Assembly (NCBI RefSeq): GCF_030553055.1
Contig: NZ_CP130713.1
Location: 5,208,001 to 5,272,000, forward strand
Source: Streptomyces sp. XD-27
GTDB lineage: Bacteria; Actinomycetota; Actinomycetes; Streptomycetales; Streptomycetaceae
Direction: 5' to 3'
Length of the DNA: 64,000 bases
A model generated the notes under the pieces. It did no database searches. It was not told the DNA's origin and worked only from the letters and a program-made list of their open reading frames with translations. Below are positions 24,734 through 33,592 of the stretch, one piece after another (position 1 is the first letter of the stretch; every line of letters begins with the position of its first letter). The position numbers were made by a program, and so were the translations under genes.

Positions 24734-25926
24734 CGCCCGCCGACCTTGAGTCAGATGCCGCGCGGCTGCGCGAGACGATGACGAGGTCCCTCGCTGAGGC
24801 CGGTGTCCTCGCCGATCCGGCCTGGCGGCAGGCAGTGGAGCAGGTGCCGCGTCACCGGTTCGTTCCCGGCTTCTACCTACCAGCAGACGAGCGCGACGCC
24901 CATGGCCTGACGGTGTGGGAGCCGGTCACTGCCGAGCTCGACCACGGCCGGTGGCTGGCTGCCGCCTACTCCGACACCACGATCATCACGCAGTTCGACG
25001 GCGATGAACCCAACTGGAAGCAGCCCGCCGTACGACACGGCGGGGCGCCCACCTCGTCGTCCACGCTGCCGTCTTTGATCGTACGGATGTGGGCGGACGC
25101 GGACGTGCGCGAAGGGCACACGGTGCTGGAGATCGGCACAGGGACGGGCTACTCGACCGCGCTCGCCTGCGAACGGCTCGGCTCCGTCGGCGTCACCTCC
25201 ATCGAGGTGGACCCGCACCGGATGGAAACAGCCGCAAGCTCGCTGTACGCCTGCGGCTACACCCCGACCCTGGCAGTGGCGGACGGGCTGTACGGGTACT
25301 GGCCCGAAGCAAAGTTCGACCGGACCGTGGCAGCTTGCTCCTTCCGAGCAGTTCCTCCAGCCCTGATCGACCAGACCCAGCCGGGTGGGAAGATCCTGCT
25401 CACCCTGTCGGGCTGGCTCTACGGGTACGCCCGTGTTCTGCTCACCGTGGCTGAGGACGGCACCGCCGAGGGCCCGCTGCTCCCCGGCACGGTCTCCTTC
25501 ATGTCCGCGCGCAGCCATGCGGCGCCGGCGTTCGGCAATCCCGTCCACTGGGCCGCATGCCTGCCCGAGAGGTCGCGTACGGCCCGGCACAGCCCCGAAC
25601 GGATCACCTCCGCGACCGAGGACGCGTTCCACTTGCGGTTCCTCGCCCAATGCGCTGTCCCAGACACACAGATGACAGAAGTCGGCGACGTTGTGCACCT
25701 GGTCGACGTGGTCACTGGCTCTGCCGCGACTCTCACCCCAGGTGACAGCGGATGGGTGGTGCGCGAGGGGGGCTCGGTAGAGCTCTGGGATCGCATCGAG
25801 CGCGTCTTGGACGCCTACGACGCGGCTGACCGTCCGGGACCGGAGACCTTCATCCTGCGTGTGGACGAAGACGGGCAGTACCTGCGGCACCCGCAGATGG
25901 CCGGATTGCCCCTGCCGAGGCCCTGA
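24730..25926 (+). CDS. PIMT-like O-methyltransferase of the graspetide system
   Basis: A 398-residue protein with an N-terminal protein-L-isoaspartyl O-methyltransferase domain: PRHRFVPGFYLP, the active-site Ser/Thr-rich loop GGAPTSSSTLPSLIVRMW, and SAM motif I VLEIGTGTGYSTALACERLG (about 140). It is followed by ~170 extra residues absent from housekeeping PIMT (about 210 residues). In known graspetide, lasso and lanthipeptide clusters this class methylates an aspartate of the modified core, which then forms aspartimide or isoaspartate. The start is ATG at 24730 after AAGGAGG, overlapping the ligase stop (ATGA). Substrate recognition by the C-terminal domain is inference. Confidence 0.9.
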   Translation: MTPADLESDAARLRETMTRSLAEAGVLADPAWRQAVEQVPRHRFVPGFYLPADERDAHGLTVWEPVTAELDHGRWLAAAYSDTTIITQFDGDEPNWKQPAVRHGGAPTSSSTLPSLIVRMWADADVREGHTVLEIGTGTGYSTALACERLGSVGVTSIEVDPHRMETAASSLYACGYTPTLAVADGLYGYWPEAKFDRTVAACSFRAVPPALIDQTQPGGKILLTLSGWLYGYARVLLTVAEDGTAEGPLLPGTVSFMSARSHAAPAFGNPVHWAACLPERSRTARHSPERITSATEDAFHLRFLAQCAVPDTQMTEVGDVVHLVDVVTGSAATLTPGDSGWVVREGGSVELWDRIERVLDAYDAADRPGPETFILRVDEDGQYLRHPQMAGLPLPRP

Positions 25927-26020
25927 CGTGGCCCGCCCTGCTCGGACTCCTGGCCCCTGATGGGCCGGGCACCCTTTCGATCGTGGCCCGCGCCCCTGCT
26001 GAGAGTGGCGCCCCCGCGAC

Positions 26021-26038
26021 TGTCCCTGATGAGGGACA
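26021..26038. promoter_or_regulatory. Perfect hairpin/operator downstream of the graspetide methyltransferase
   Basis: TGTCCCTGATGAGGGACA is a perfect 7-bp inverted repeat around GATG, 95 bp after the methyltransferase stop and 85 bp before the next small gene. It could be an operator, a weak terminator or a processing site. The rest of the 197-bp gap holds only a GC-rich imperfect hairpin near 26060-26090. Confidence 0.4.
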
Positions 26039-26123
26039 CATGGCAACTCAAGAGACCCCGGCGGCCGATGCGACCGGCCCCGGGGCGTGGCCACCAGCTG
26101 AATCACCAAGGAGCTGATGACGC

Positions 26124-26357
26124 ATGGACACTATCGCCCGCTGCCTCGCCAGCGTAAGCCGGTTCCTCGCCTTCCGCCCCGTGGGGCGGCACCGCGCCGC
26201 CCGGACGGGCGTCGCCCACACCTGCCCAGGTCCCCGCGTCATCCTCGTATGGCCGTGGGACCCGCCCCAGCACCCCACGCCTCGCCACCGCCGCAACCAT
26301 GTCCCACCCATTGACGGCGACACCCTCGCCCTGGTGCGTCCGTACGTGGCCCGGTGA
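26124..26357 (+). CDS. Small hypothetical protein downstream of the graspetide genes
   Basis: A 77-residue basic protein, MDTIARCLASVSRFLAFRPV at the N-terminus and ending DGDTLALVRPYVAR. The final motif (D-x-LALVRPYVA) recurs in small actinobacterial proteins of unknown role. A good AAGGAG ribosome site lies about 10 bases before the ATG. Its stop overlaps the next gene by 4 bases. It may belong to the RiPP operon, but nothing in it shows a function. Confidence 0.5.
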   Translation: MDTIARCLASVSRFLAFRPVGRHRAARTGVAHTCPGPRVILVWPWDPPQHPTPRHRRNHVPPIDGDTLALVRPYVAR

Positions 26358-26554
26358 GCGACATGGACCTGGAAGCACAAGAGCCACGCGAGCGGCTGCT
26401 CACCCTGCGCGTCGACCGGGTCTCCAGCGACGGCCGGGTGACCGAGAAGCGCCCGCCGGTGGAGTTCAGGCCCGGCGACTACCTGCCCGCCCTGATGTCC
26501 CACGTGTACCCGCCCTGTGCGTGTCCCCGCTGTCCCCGTCACCGGGACCAGTAG
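26354..26554 (+). CDS. Small hypothetical protein, cysteine-containing C-terminus
   Basis: A 66-residue protein starting at GTG 26354 (VSDMDLEAQEPRERLLTLRV) with a C-terminal CACPRCPRH cluster of three cysteines and a histidine that could bind zinc. It is translationally coupled (GTGA overlap) to the preceding small gene. No family recognised. It ends 37 bp from the convergent LysR gene. Confidence 0.5.
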   Translation: MSDMDLEAQEPRERLLTLRVDRVSSDGRVTEKRPPVEFRPGDYLPALMSHVYPPCACPRCPRHRDQ

Positions 26555-26591
26555 CGGCGGCCCCCTGGTCCCACCGGCTCAAGACGTGCAG

Positions 26592-27539
26592 TCAGGCGGC
26601 GTTCCACCAGCGCCTGTTCGACTTCCGGAGGGTCTCCGGGTCCGTCGTTCGCGCGTGGGCGCGCAGCAGGCGGAGGAGTGAGCCGAAGGCGGGGGTGACG
26701 GGGCGGGCGGCGGGCCAGGCGAGCACCGCCGTGCACGGGGGCAGGTCGGTGACGGGGACGAAGCGGACGCCGGGCCGGGGCATGAGGGCGAGGGTGCTTT
26801 CGGTGATGAAGCGGGTGCCGTGCCCCAGGCTGGCCAGGGAGACGCAGTCCTCCAGGGTGGTCGCCATGTGGTCGGTGTACCGCACAGGGGTGCCGTCGGG
26901 GCGCGGGTCCGCGGCCCAGAACTCGCGGTATTCCCGCCGCACGTGGGGCGAGAAGCCGATGACGGGCAGGTCGGCCAGGTCGGCGAGGGTCACCGACTCC
27001 CTCTCCGCCAGCGGATGGGTGCCGGGAATGCAGGCGAACCGCGGTTCGGTGCCCAGCCGCAGCGTCGCGAAGTCCGCGGGCATGGGCCCGTAGCAGATGA
27101 CCGCGTCGAGCTCGCCGTCCAGTGGCGCCGTCACCTGCTCGACGTTGTCGACGGCGCGCCACTCGACCTCCGGGCCCGAGTGGCGCGCGCGCAGGTCGTC
27201 GAGGAGTATCCGCAGGGCGGGAAGCGCGGTGATGTAGGAACCGAGTACCACTCGGTCAGAAGGCGTGCGTGTCGCCGCCGCGGCGGCGACACGCAGGTCG
27301 TCGGCGGCGTCCACCACGGCACGTACGTGGGTCAGCAGCGCCTGACCGGCCGCCGTCAGCTCGACCCGCCGCGTGGACCGGTCCACGAGGGGCACGCCCA
27401 GGTGCTCCTCAAGGGCGCGGATCTGCCGGCTGAACGCGGGCTGGCTGATGAACAGCCGTTTCGCCGCGCGGCCGAAGTGCAGCTCCTCCGCCAGCACGAG
27501 CAGCAGACGCAGCTGATGCGTGCTCGGATCGGTCGCCAT
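26592..27539 (-). CDS. LysR-family transcriptional regulator
   Basis: A 315-residue LysR regulator. The winged HTH is at residues 8-66 ([60 protein letters not shown]). The periplasmic-binding-protein-like effector domain spans about 92-300 ([20 protein letters not shown] onward). The start is ATG at 27537-27539. No metabolic gene is divergently adjacent: the neighbour on the other side is a small secreted protein starting 186 bp away, the most likely candidate target. Effector unknown. Confidence 0.92.
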   Translation of the reverse strand: MATDPSTHQLRLLLVLAEELHFGRAAKRLFISQPAFSRQIRALEEHLGVPLVDRSTRRVELTAAGQALLTHVRAVVDAADDLRVAAAAATRTPSDRVVLGSYITALPALRILLDDLRARHSGPEVEWRAVDNVEQVTAPLDGELDAVICYGPMPADFATLRLGTEPRFACIPGTHPLAERESVTLADLADLPVIGFSPHVRREYREFWAADPRPDGTPVRYTDHMATTLEDCVSLASLGHGTRFITESTLALMPRPGVRFVPVTDLPPCTAVLAWPAARPVTPAFGSLLRLLRAHARTTDPETLRKSNRRWWNAA

Positions 27540-27724
27540 GGTGCCCCCTGTCCGGACGGCCGGTCAGCCGCCCAACCCCCATGCAGGTGAGGGTATCAAT
27601 CGCTTTTCTCACCGCATCAATGAGATCTTCCCTATTCCCCCGCGCCCCCGCCAGGATGAATTGCGGCGCTCAGGGATTGGGCGCGCTGAACAGACTTCAA
27701 TCGATTTTCTGGCAGGGGGCAATT

Positions 27725-27982
27725 GTGTCTCGAATCAAAAGGAATGTCGCCGCTGTGGGGCTGACCACGGCGCTGCTGTCCGGCGTGGGGGGCGCGGCAG
27801 CAGGCGCCGCGAACGCCGCGCCTGCCTCGCAGTCGCGGGCGACGGTCGTCCCGGCGAGCTGGCACCACGTACACACGTACACGACTCAGAGCAAGTGCGT
27901 CACGGAAGGTCATGCCGCCGACGTGCCGTGGAACTGCAAGCCGAACAATCACGGCGGCTGGCGGCTGTACCTCTACTACTAA
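27725..27982 (+). CDS. Small secreted protein with aromatic-rich mature part
   Basis: An 85-residue precursor. A Sec signal peptide (SRIKRNVAAVGLTTALLSGV then AAAGAANAAPA) should be cut near residue 34, leaving a ~50-residue mature peptide. That peptide ends with two cysteines (SKCVTEG, WNCKPNN), suggesting one disulphide, and the aromatic tail GGWRLYLYY. The start is GTG at 27725 after GCAGGGGG. A 17-bp-stem terminator follows. No family named; small secreted proteins of this form occur in streptomycetes and could be inhibitors, toxins or signalling peptides. Confidence 0.7.
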   Translation: MSRIKRNVAAVGLTTALLSGVGGAAAGAANAAPASQSRATVVPASWHHVHTYTTQSKCVTEGHAADVPWNCKPNNHGGWRLYLYY

Positions 27983-28026
27983 GCGCTGGATTCCGAAATC
28001 CGACCCGGGTGTTGTGGGGAGTCGGA

Positions 28027-28064
28027 CCGCCACGGCCCGCACCGGGTGGTGCGGGCCGTGGCGG
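28027..28064. terminator. Perfect 17-bp-stem bidirectional terminator
   Basis: CCGCCACGGCCCGCACC, loop GGGT, and its exact complement. It separates the small secreted protein (+) from the serine hydrolase (-), which converge here, and probably serves both. Confidence 0.9.
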
Positions 28065-28090
28065 GGGCGTTTTCCTGGCCTGCCGCAGTG

Positions 28091-29266
28091 TCAGCGGGCA
28101 GGCGTTTCGCAGTACTCGGCGTTCAGGACGGGGAGGCCGGTCTCCACTCCCCAGTTGCTGTTGTAGTTGAAGGCGAGTTGGTGGCGGCCGTCCTCAGTGG
28201 TGGAGGCCAGAGTGACCGACCCCATTGCGCCTCCGTCGTGGTACCACACGGTGGTGCCGCAGCTGAGCGTGAACCGTTCGATGCCGAGCCCGTAGGACGA
28301 GCCCGGGAAATCGGGGTTGTCGACGGTGGTCTTCATCGCCTTCAACTGCCGCGGCGGCAGCAGCTTCCCGCGCATCAGGGCCCTGTAGAAGCGGTTCAGA
28401 TCGTCTGCGCTGGAGATGATGTCGCCGTCGCCCCAGCCCTGTGACCCGTTCATCTCGGTGACGTCGTCGATGCGGTCCGGTGCCGACAGGAACAGTTTGG
28501 CGTAGCCGCGGCTGCTCGGCTGGGGCAGGCGGACGCTGGTGCCGGGGTTGGACGTCGCCTTGAGCCCCAGGGGCTTGATGATGCGGTCGCGGACCTCCTT
28601 CTCGTACGGCTTGCCACCGATCTTCTCGACGATCAGCGCGGCCAGGATGTCGTTGGTGTGGGAGAACGCGTGCCTGGCACCGGGCTTGAACAGCGGCTCG
28701 TGGGACAGGGCCACCTTCACGCGCTTCTCGGGCGTCACGGTGTCGTACCGGTGCTGGAGGTAGCCGTCGCCCAGGAAGTACGTCTCGACGTACTCCTTGT
28801 CGGCGAGGTAGTCGAACAGGCCGCTGGTGTGGTTCAGAAGCTGCCGTACGGTGATCTGGCTGCCGTCGTTGCCGTTGCCCGTCACCACGCCGGGCAGATG
28901 GCGCTCCACGGTGTCGTCGAGACTGAGTCTCTTCTCCGCCTCCATCTGGAGGAGAACGGTCGCCACGAAGGTGTTGGTGATGCTGCCGACGCGGAACCGG
29001 TCGTTCTTGCCGCGCGGCGCACCCGTCTTCAGGTCGCCCACGCCCGATGCCGACTTCCAGACACCCTTGGCGTCGCGTGCCTGGGCGGTGACGCCGGGGA
29101 CACCGGCCTTCACGGCCGCGTCGATCGCGGCCTGCGTCGCCTGGTGGTCGACCGCCTTGGAAGCCGTGTCCCGCGACGCCTGGGCGGGCCCCGTGAAGGC
29201 GGTGGCCGCCATCGCGAACGCCGCCAAACCGACCACGCCGGCCTTTGAGCTCTTCCGTATCGTCAT
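28091..29266 (-). CDS. Secreted serine hydrolase / DD-peptidase-like protein with altered catalytic motifs
   Basis: A 391-residue exported protein of the class C beta-lactamase/R61 DD-carboxypeptidase family. A signal peptide covers residues 1-31 (ends TGPAQAS). The SxxK motif reads SITN in FRVGSITNTFVATVLLQ, so the catalytic lysine is asparagine (codon AAC). The second motif, usually YSN as in YSNTNY, reads FSHTND, so the catalytic tyrosine is phenylalanine. The third motif, HDGG in WYHDGGAMGS, is normal. RQLLNHTSGLFDY and the overall length are typical. It is therefore likely a pseudo-enzyme, perhaps a peptidoglycan or beta-lactam binder. The start is ATG at 29264-29266 after AGGAGCGGGGA. 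Confidence 0.88.
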   Translation of the reverse strand: MTIRKSSKAGVVGLAAFAMAATAFTGPAQASRDTASKAVDHQATQAAIDAAVKAGVPGVTAQARDAKGVWKSASGVGDLKTGAPRGKNDRFRVGSITNTFVATVLLQMEAEKRLSLDDTVERHLPGVVTGNGNDGSQITVRQLLNHTSGLFDYLADKEYVETYFLGDGYLQHRYDTVTPEKRVKVALSHEPLFKPGARHAFSHTNDILAALIVEKIGGKPYEKEVRDRIIKPLGLKATSNPGTSVRLPQPSSRGYAKLFLSAPDRIDDVTEMNGSQGWGDGDIISSADDLNRFYRALMRGKLLPPRQLKAMKTTVDNPDFPGSSYGLGIERFTLSCGTTVWYHDGGAMGSVTLASTTEDGRHQLAFNYNSNWGVETGLPVLNAEYCETPAR

Positions 29267-29583
29267 TCCCCGCTCCTGGAAGTCGTCTGCACTTGGCTGA
29301 ATCCGTACTCGTGCGGTTCGTCGGCGGCAGCGTATGGCACCAGTGGTGCGTGTGGGGCTTTTGTGCAGCAAGACCGCGGACGATGACGGGTCGTCACGCT
29401 TGCCGCCGCCGGGGCGCGCCGGTGCCCACAGGGACAGCAGAAGCAGCCACCGCGGGCTGAGTTGCGACGAGTTGGGACGACCAAGGCCAGTGACCGGTAC
29501 GCCGGGTCGGCGGCGCGCCACCGCAGACCTTCTTGATGTCCTGTCCGACGGGACTTGCGGGTCTCGGCGCCGGGACCCTGGAC

Positions 29584-29602
29584 GCCGCTGAACATAAGCG
29601 GC
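29584..29602 (-). terminator. Hairpin after the GNAT gene
   Basis: GCCGCT - GAACATA - AGCGGC, 6-bp stem, 8 bp past the GNAT stop on the minus strand. The rest of the 344-bp gap to the serine hydrolase start must hold that gene's promoter, but I see no convincing hexamers. Confidence 0.5.
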
Positions 29603-29610
29603 AACTCGGC

Positions 29611-30177
29611 TTATTTCACAGGCGACTTGAGCCAGTCGTCCCGGTCCAGGACGTACTCCACCTCTCCGTGCTCGGAGCCGTCGATCGCCTCCGGCCAGTC
29701 CTGGAAGTACGTCCGCAGATACCTCAGGCCCGCCTTCTCCATCACGCGCCGCGACCCGGCGTTGACCGCCATGGTGTTCGCGGTCACGCGCCGTACGCCC
29801 AGCTCCGTGAAGCCCTTGCGGATCAGGGCGCGGGAGCCTTCCGTGGCGTAGCCGCGGCCCCACGCGGCCTTGTGGAGCCGGTAGCCGAGTTCGACCACCT
29901 CGCCGCCGCGGTCGTCCACCGGCCGGAACTCGAACCACCCCAGCCATGCCCCCGTACTCCGCTCCTCGGCGGCCCAGAAACCGGGTTCGCCGGTGCGGGG
30001 GTGGACGTGGAGCAACCGCGGCAGCGACCGGGTGCTCAGGGTCTCGCGGGGGACCGGGCGGCCGCCGTTGAGGTAGCGCATGACGTCGGGGTCGTTGTCG
30101 AGGCCGACGAGCAGCTCCAGGTCGTCCTCGGTGAACCGGCGCAGCCGCAGCCGCGCGGTCTCAAGGAAGGTGCGCAT
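29611..30177 (-). CDS. GNAT family N-acetyltransferase (RimJ/RimL-like)
   Basis: A 188-residue acetyltransferase of the Acetyltransf_3 type, which acetylates protein N-termini or small amines with acetyl-CoA. It opens TFLETARLRLRRFTEDDLEL, typical of RimJ/L. The acetyl-CoA pyrophosphate loop is AAWGRGYATEGSRALI (Q/RxxGxG/A) and the C-terminal motif B is NAGSRRVMEKAGLRYLRTY. The start is ATG at 30175-30177; the ribosome site is weak. The substrate is unknown and there is no operon partner. Confidence 0.88.
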   Translation of the reverse strand: MRTFLETARLRLRRFTEDDLELLVGLDNDPDVMRYLNGGRPVPRETLSTRSLPRLLHVHPRTGEPGFWAAEERSTGAWLGWFEFRPVDDRGGEVVELGYRLHKAAWGRGYATEGSRALIRKGFTELGVRRVTANTMAVNAGSRRVMEKAGLRYLRTYFQDWPEAIDGSEHGEVEYVLDRDDWLKSPVK

Positions 30178-30223
30178 CGGCCGATCGTCGCGGGCGGGGG
30201 AATGCGCGGCCAGTGAATATCGG

Positions 30224-30311
30224 CGGCGGTCTGCCCGACCAGCGATGATCGGGCGGCGGTCTGCCCGGCCGGCGATGATCGGCGGTGGTCTGCCTGGTCG
30301 GCGTTTATCGG
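30224..30311. repeat. 29-30 bp tandem repeat, three copies
   Basis: Three units at 30224-30253, 30254-30282 and 30283-30311, sharing GGTCTGCCNGRYCRGCG and GATCGG. They lie between the class I fumarase terminator and the GNAT start, 70 bp beyond the terminator hairpin. Unlike most arrays in this window this one does not touch a stop codon. Confidence 0.85.
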
Positions 30312-30379
30312 GCGGGTGCCGCGGCCTGCCTGCGGGAACGGGTCCCGGAGGCCGCGGCACGAGGCCGCGGCACCGCGGG

Positions 30380-30409
30380 GCGCGCCCGCGCCTCACGGCG
30401 CGGGCGCGC
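30380..30409 (-). terminator. Strong terminator of the class I fumarase gene
   Basis: Perfect 13-bp stem GCGCGCCCGCGCC - TCAC - GGCGCGGGCGCGC, 4 bp after the stop codon on the minus strand. Confidence 0.88.
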
Positions 30410-30413
30410 GGAC

Positions 30414-32090
<1,677 letters not shown>

Positions 32091-32194
32091 TGCGGCCATT
32101 CCCTTACTCGGCAGACGGCTACGCGGCTGGCGTCTTCGACAGCGCGTCCACCAGCGTAGAGCGCGGTGGCCGGGCCGTACTTGTGAGGTAAGGC

Positions 32195-32305
32195 TCAGTT
32201 CGCGGCCTCGGCCTCGGCGTCGGCGTCGGTGTCGGTGTCGGCTCGCGGCGCTGGCGTCGGCTCCGCCATCGACTCCGGCTCAGCCATCGACTCCGGCTCC
32301 GCCAT
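32195..32305 (-). CDS. Possible small acidic ORF with MAEPES repeats
   Basis: A 36-codon minus-strand frame reads [12 protein letters not shown] followed by [10 protein letters not shown] and an Asp/Glu tail ending AEAEAAN. A GGAAGG sequence lies 7 bases before the first ATG and an in-frame stop just upstream, so it is not the tail of a longer gene. The DNA is an 18-bp tandem repeat (x3) followed by a 6-bp repeat. It may be a real intrinsically disordered micro-protein or a translatable repeat by chance. It lies between the class I fumarase start and the DUF1707 gene. Confidence 0.3.
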   Translation of the reverse strand: MAEPESMAEPESMAEPTPAPRADTDTDADAEAEAAN

Positions 32306-32356
32306 CGACCGCCTTCCGCCCTATCGCGATCTATCGCGTTTCGCTACGCTGACCGC

Positions 32357-33049
32357 GTGGACGAGCAGAAGCCGGCACCTTTCACGAAGTCCCTGAGCGA
32401 GCCCGTCGCGGAGGTCGACCTCCGCGCCTCCGACGCCGACCGCGACCGCATCGCCGACATCCTCCGCGAGGCGCTCGCCGAGGGGCGGATCGACCCGGAG
32501 GAGCACGCCGAGCGGATCGACGCGGTCTACCGCGCCAGGACCCGCGGCGAACTGGAGCCCCTGATACGGGACTTGCCCGCGGCGGCGGTGGTGGCGTCGT
32601 CGGCCGGCTCCGGCCCGGGCTCCGGCGTCTCCGTCGGGTACGACACCGCCCAGTCGTCGTCCGGCCCCGCGCGTACCGGTCCTGCCTCGGAGAGCCTCGT
32701 GGCGGTGTTCGGCGGCTCGGTACGGCAGGGCCGCTGGCGGGTCAGGCCCCGGACGAACGCCTTCGCGTTGTTCGGTGGCGTCGAGATCGACCTGACCCAG
32801 GCGATATTCGAACAGCAGGAGATCGTCGTCAACGCCACCGCGGTCTTCGGCGGGGTGGAGATCAAGGTCCCGGAGAACGTCACGGTGCGCGGTGGGGGCA
32901 CCGGGATCTTCGGCGGCTTCGACGCGGCGTCGGGCGAGGCCGAGGACCCGGCGGCACCGGTGATCGTCATCACCGGCTTCGCCCTGTTCGGGGGCGTGCA
33001 GGTGTATCGGATACGCGGCAAGCGCCTGAAAAACCTCCGGGCCGGGTGA
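32357..33049 (+). CDS. DUF1707 SHOCT-like protein with LiaF-type C-terminal domain
   Basis: A 230-residue protein. The N-terminal DUF1707 helix pair (about residues 18-72) is VDLRASDADRDRIADILREA, EGRIDPEEHAERIDAVYRAR. The C-terminal repeated beta module (VAVFGGSVRQGRWRV, NAFALFGGVEIDLTQA, TAVFGGVEIKVPENV, GIFGGF) is the cell-wall-active antibiotic response (LiaF-like) fold. Such proteins are membrane-associated stress sensors or bactofilin-like polymers in actinobacteria. The start is GTG at 32357. It sits between the fumarase and WhiB genes, a conserved streptomycete arrangement. Confidence 0.85.
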   Translation: MDEQKPAPFTKSLSEPVAEVDLRASDADRDRIADILREALAEGRIDPEEHAERIDAVYRARTRGELEPLIRDLPAAAVVASSAGSGPGSGVSVGYDTAQSSSGPARTGPASESLVAVFGGSVRQGRWRVRPRTNAFALFGGVEIDLTQAIFEQQEIVVNATAVFGGVEIKVPENVTVRGGGTGIFGGFDAASGEAEDPAAPVIVITGFALFGGVQVYRIRGKRLKNLRAG

Positions 33050-33096
33050 CAGCGCTCTTGCGTCCCGGCGGAACGCGCCGTAAGGCCGAGGCCACG

Positions 33097-33112
33097 GTGT
33101 GCATAAGCACAC
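33097..33112. other. Perfect small hairpin GTGTGC-ATAA-GCACAC
   Basis: A 6-bp perfect stem with 4-nt loop between the DUF1707 gene and the WhiB gene. It could be a weak terminator or an operator upstream of whiB-like. Confidence 0.35.
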
Positions 33113-33226
33113 GCACAGCGGGTAAGGCTTGGTGCATCGTCTCTGTACGGCTGATGGGGGTGTCAAGGGGCCGTACCTCATGAGGCGGGCAAGGGTGTCC
33201 ACCGGAGCCGTCGTCAGGAGTAGACC

Positions 33227-33583
33227 GTGCTGCAACCGCATCAGCCCCTGCAGGACGCCGCATCGCCCCCGCAGCGCATCTCCGCTCGGGACCAGGCCGG
33301 CCCCTGGCATTCAGAGGCGGTGTGCCGCCGGGACGAGGCCGGGCTGTTCTTCGCCCCGTCCAAGGAGCCCACGGCGGCGCGGCTGGCGCGGGAAGAGGCC
33401 GCGAAGCGGGTCTGCGCCCGCTGCCCGGTGATGATCGAGTGCCGTGAGCACGCGCTGCTCCAGCCCGAGCCGTACGGGGTGTGGGGCGGGCTGACCGCGG
33501 CCGAGCGCCGCGTGGTGCTGGCCCGCCGCCGACGCCGCGAGGCGGAGCTCCAGCGCTCGGTACGGGTCGCCGCGGCGGGCTGA
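33227..33583 (+). CDS. WhiB-family iron-sulphur regulator
   Basis: A 118-residue Wbl protein. The [4Fe-4S] cysteines are C33 in EAVCRRDEAGLFFAP and three in VCARCPVMIECREHAL (C-x2-C-x5-C). The G[VI]WGG turn is GVWGGLTAAERR and the basic DNA-binding tail is VVLARRRRREAELQ. Wbl proteins act with sigma-HrdB region 4 and respond to redox or NO. By its place between class I fumarase/DUF1707 and glpX it may correspond to wblI of S. coelicolor, from memory of synteny. The start is GTG at 33227. Its stop codon lies in the loop of a 9-bp hairpin. Confidence 0.92.
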   Translation: MLQPHQPLQDAASPPQRISARDQAGPWHSEAVCRRDEAGLFFAPSKEPTAARLAREEAAKRVCARCPVMIECREHALLQPEPYGVWGGLTAAERRVVLARRRRREAELQRSVRVAAAG

Positions 33584-33592
33584 CCGCCGCGG
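33570..33592 (+). terminator. Hairpin spanning the WhiB stop codon
   Basis: CCGCGGCGG - GCTGA - CCGCCGCGG: perfect 9-bp stem with the TGA stop in the loop. Likely a terminator that begins inside the coding sequence; its folding may also affect translation termination. Confidence 0.65.
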
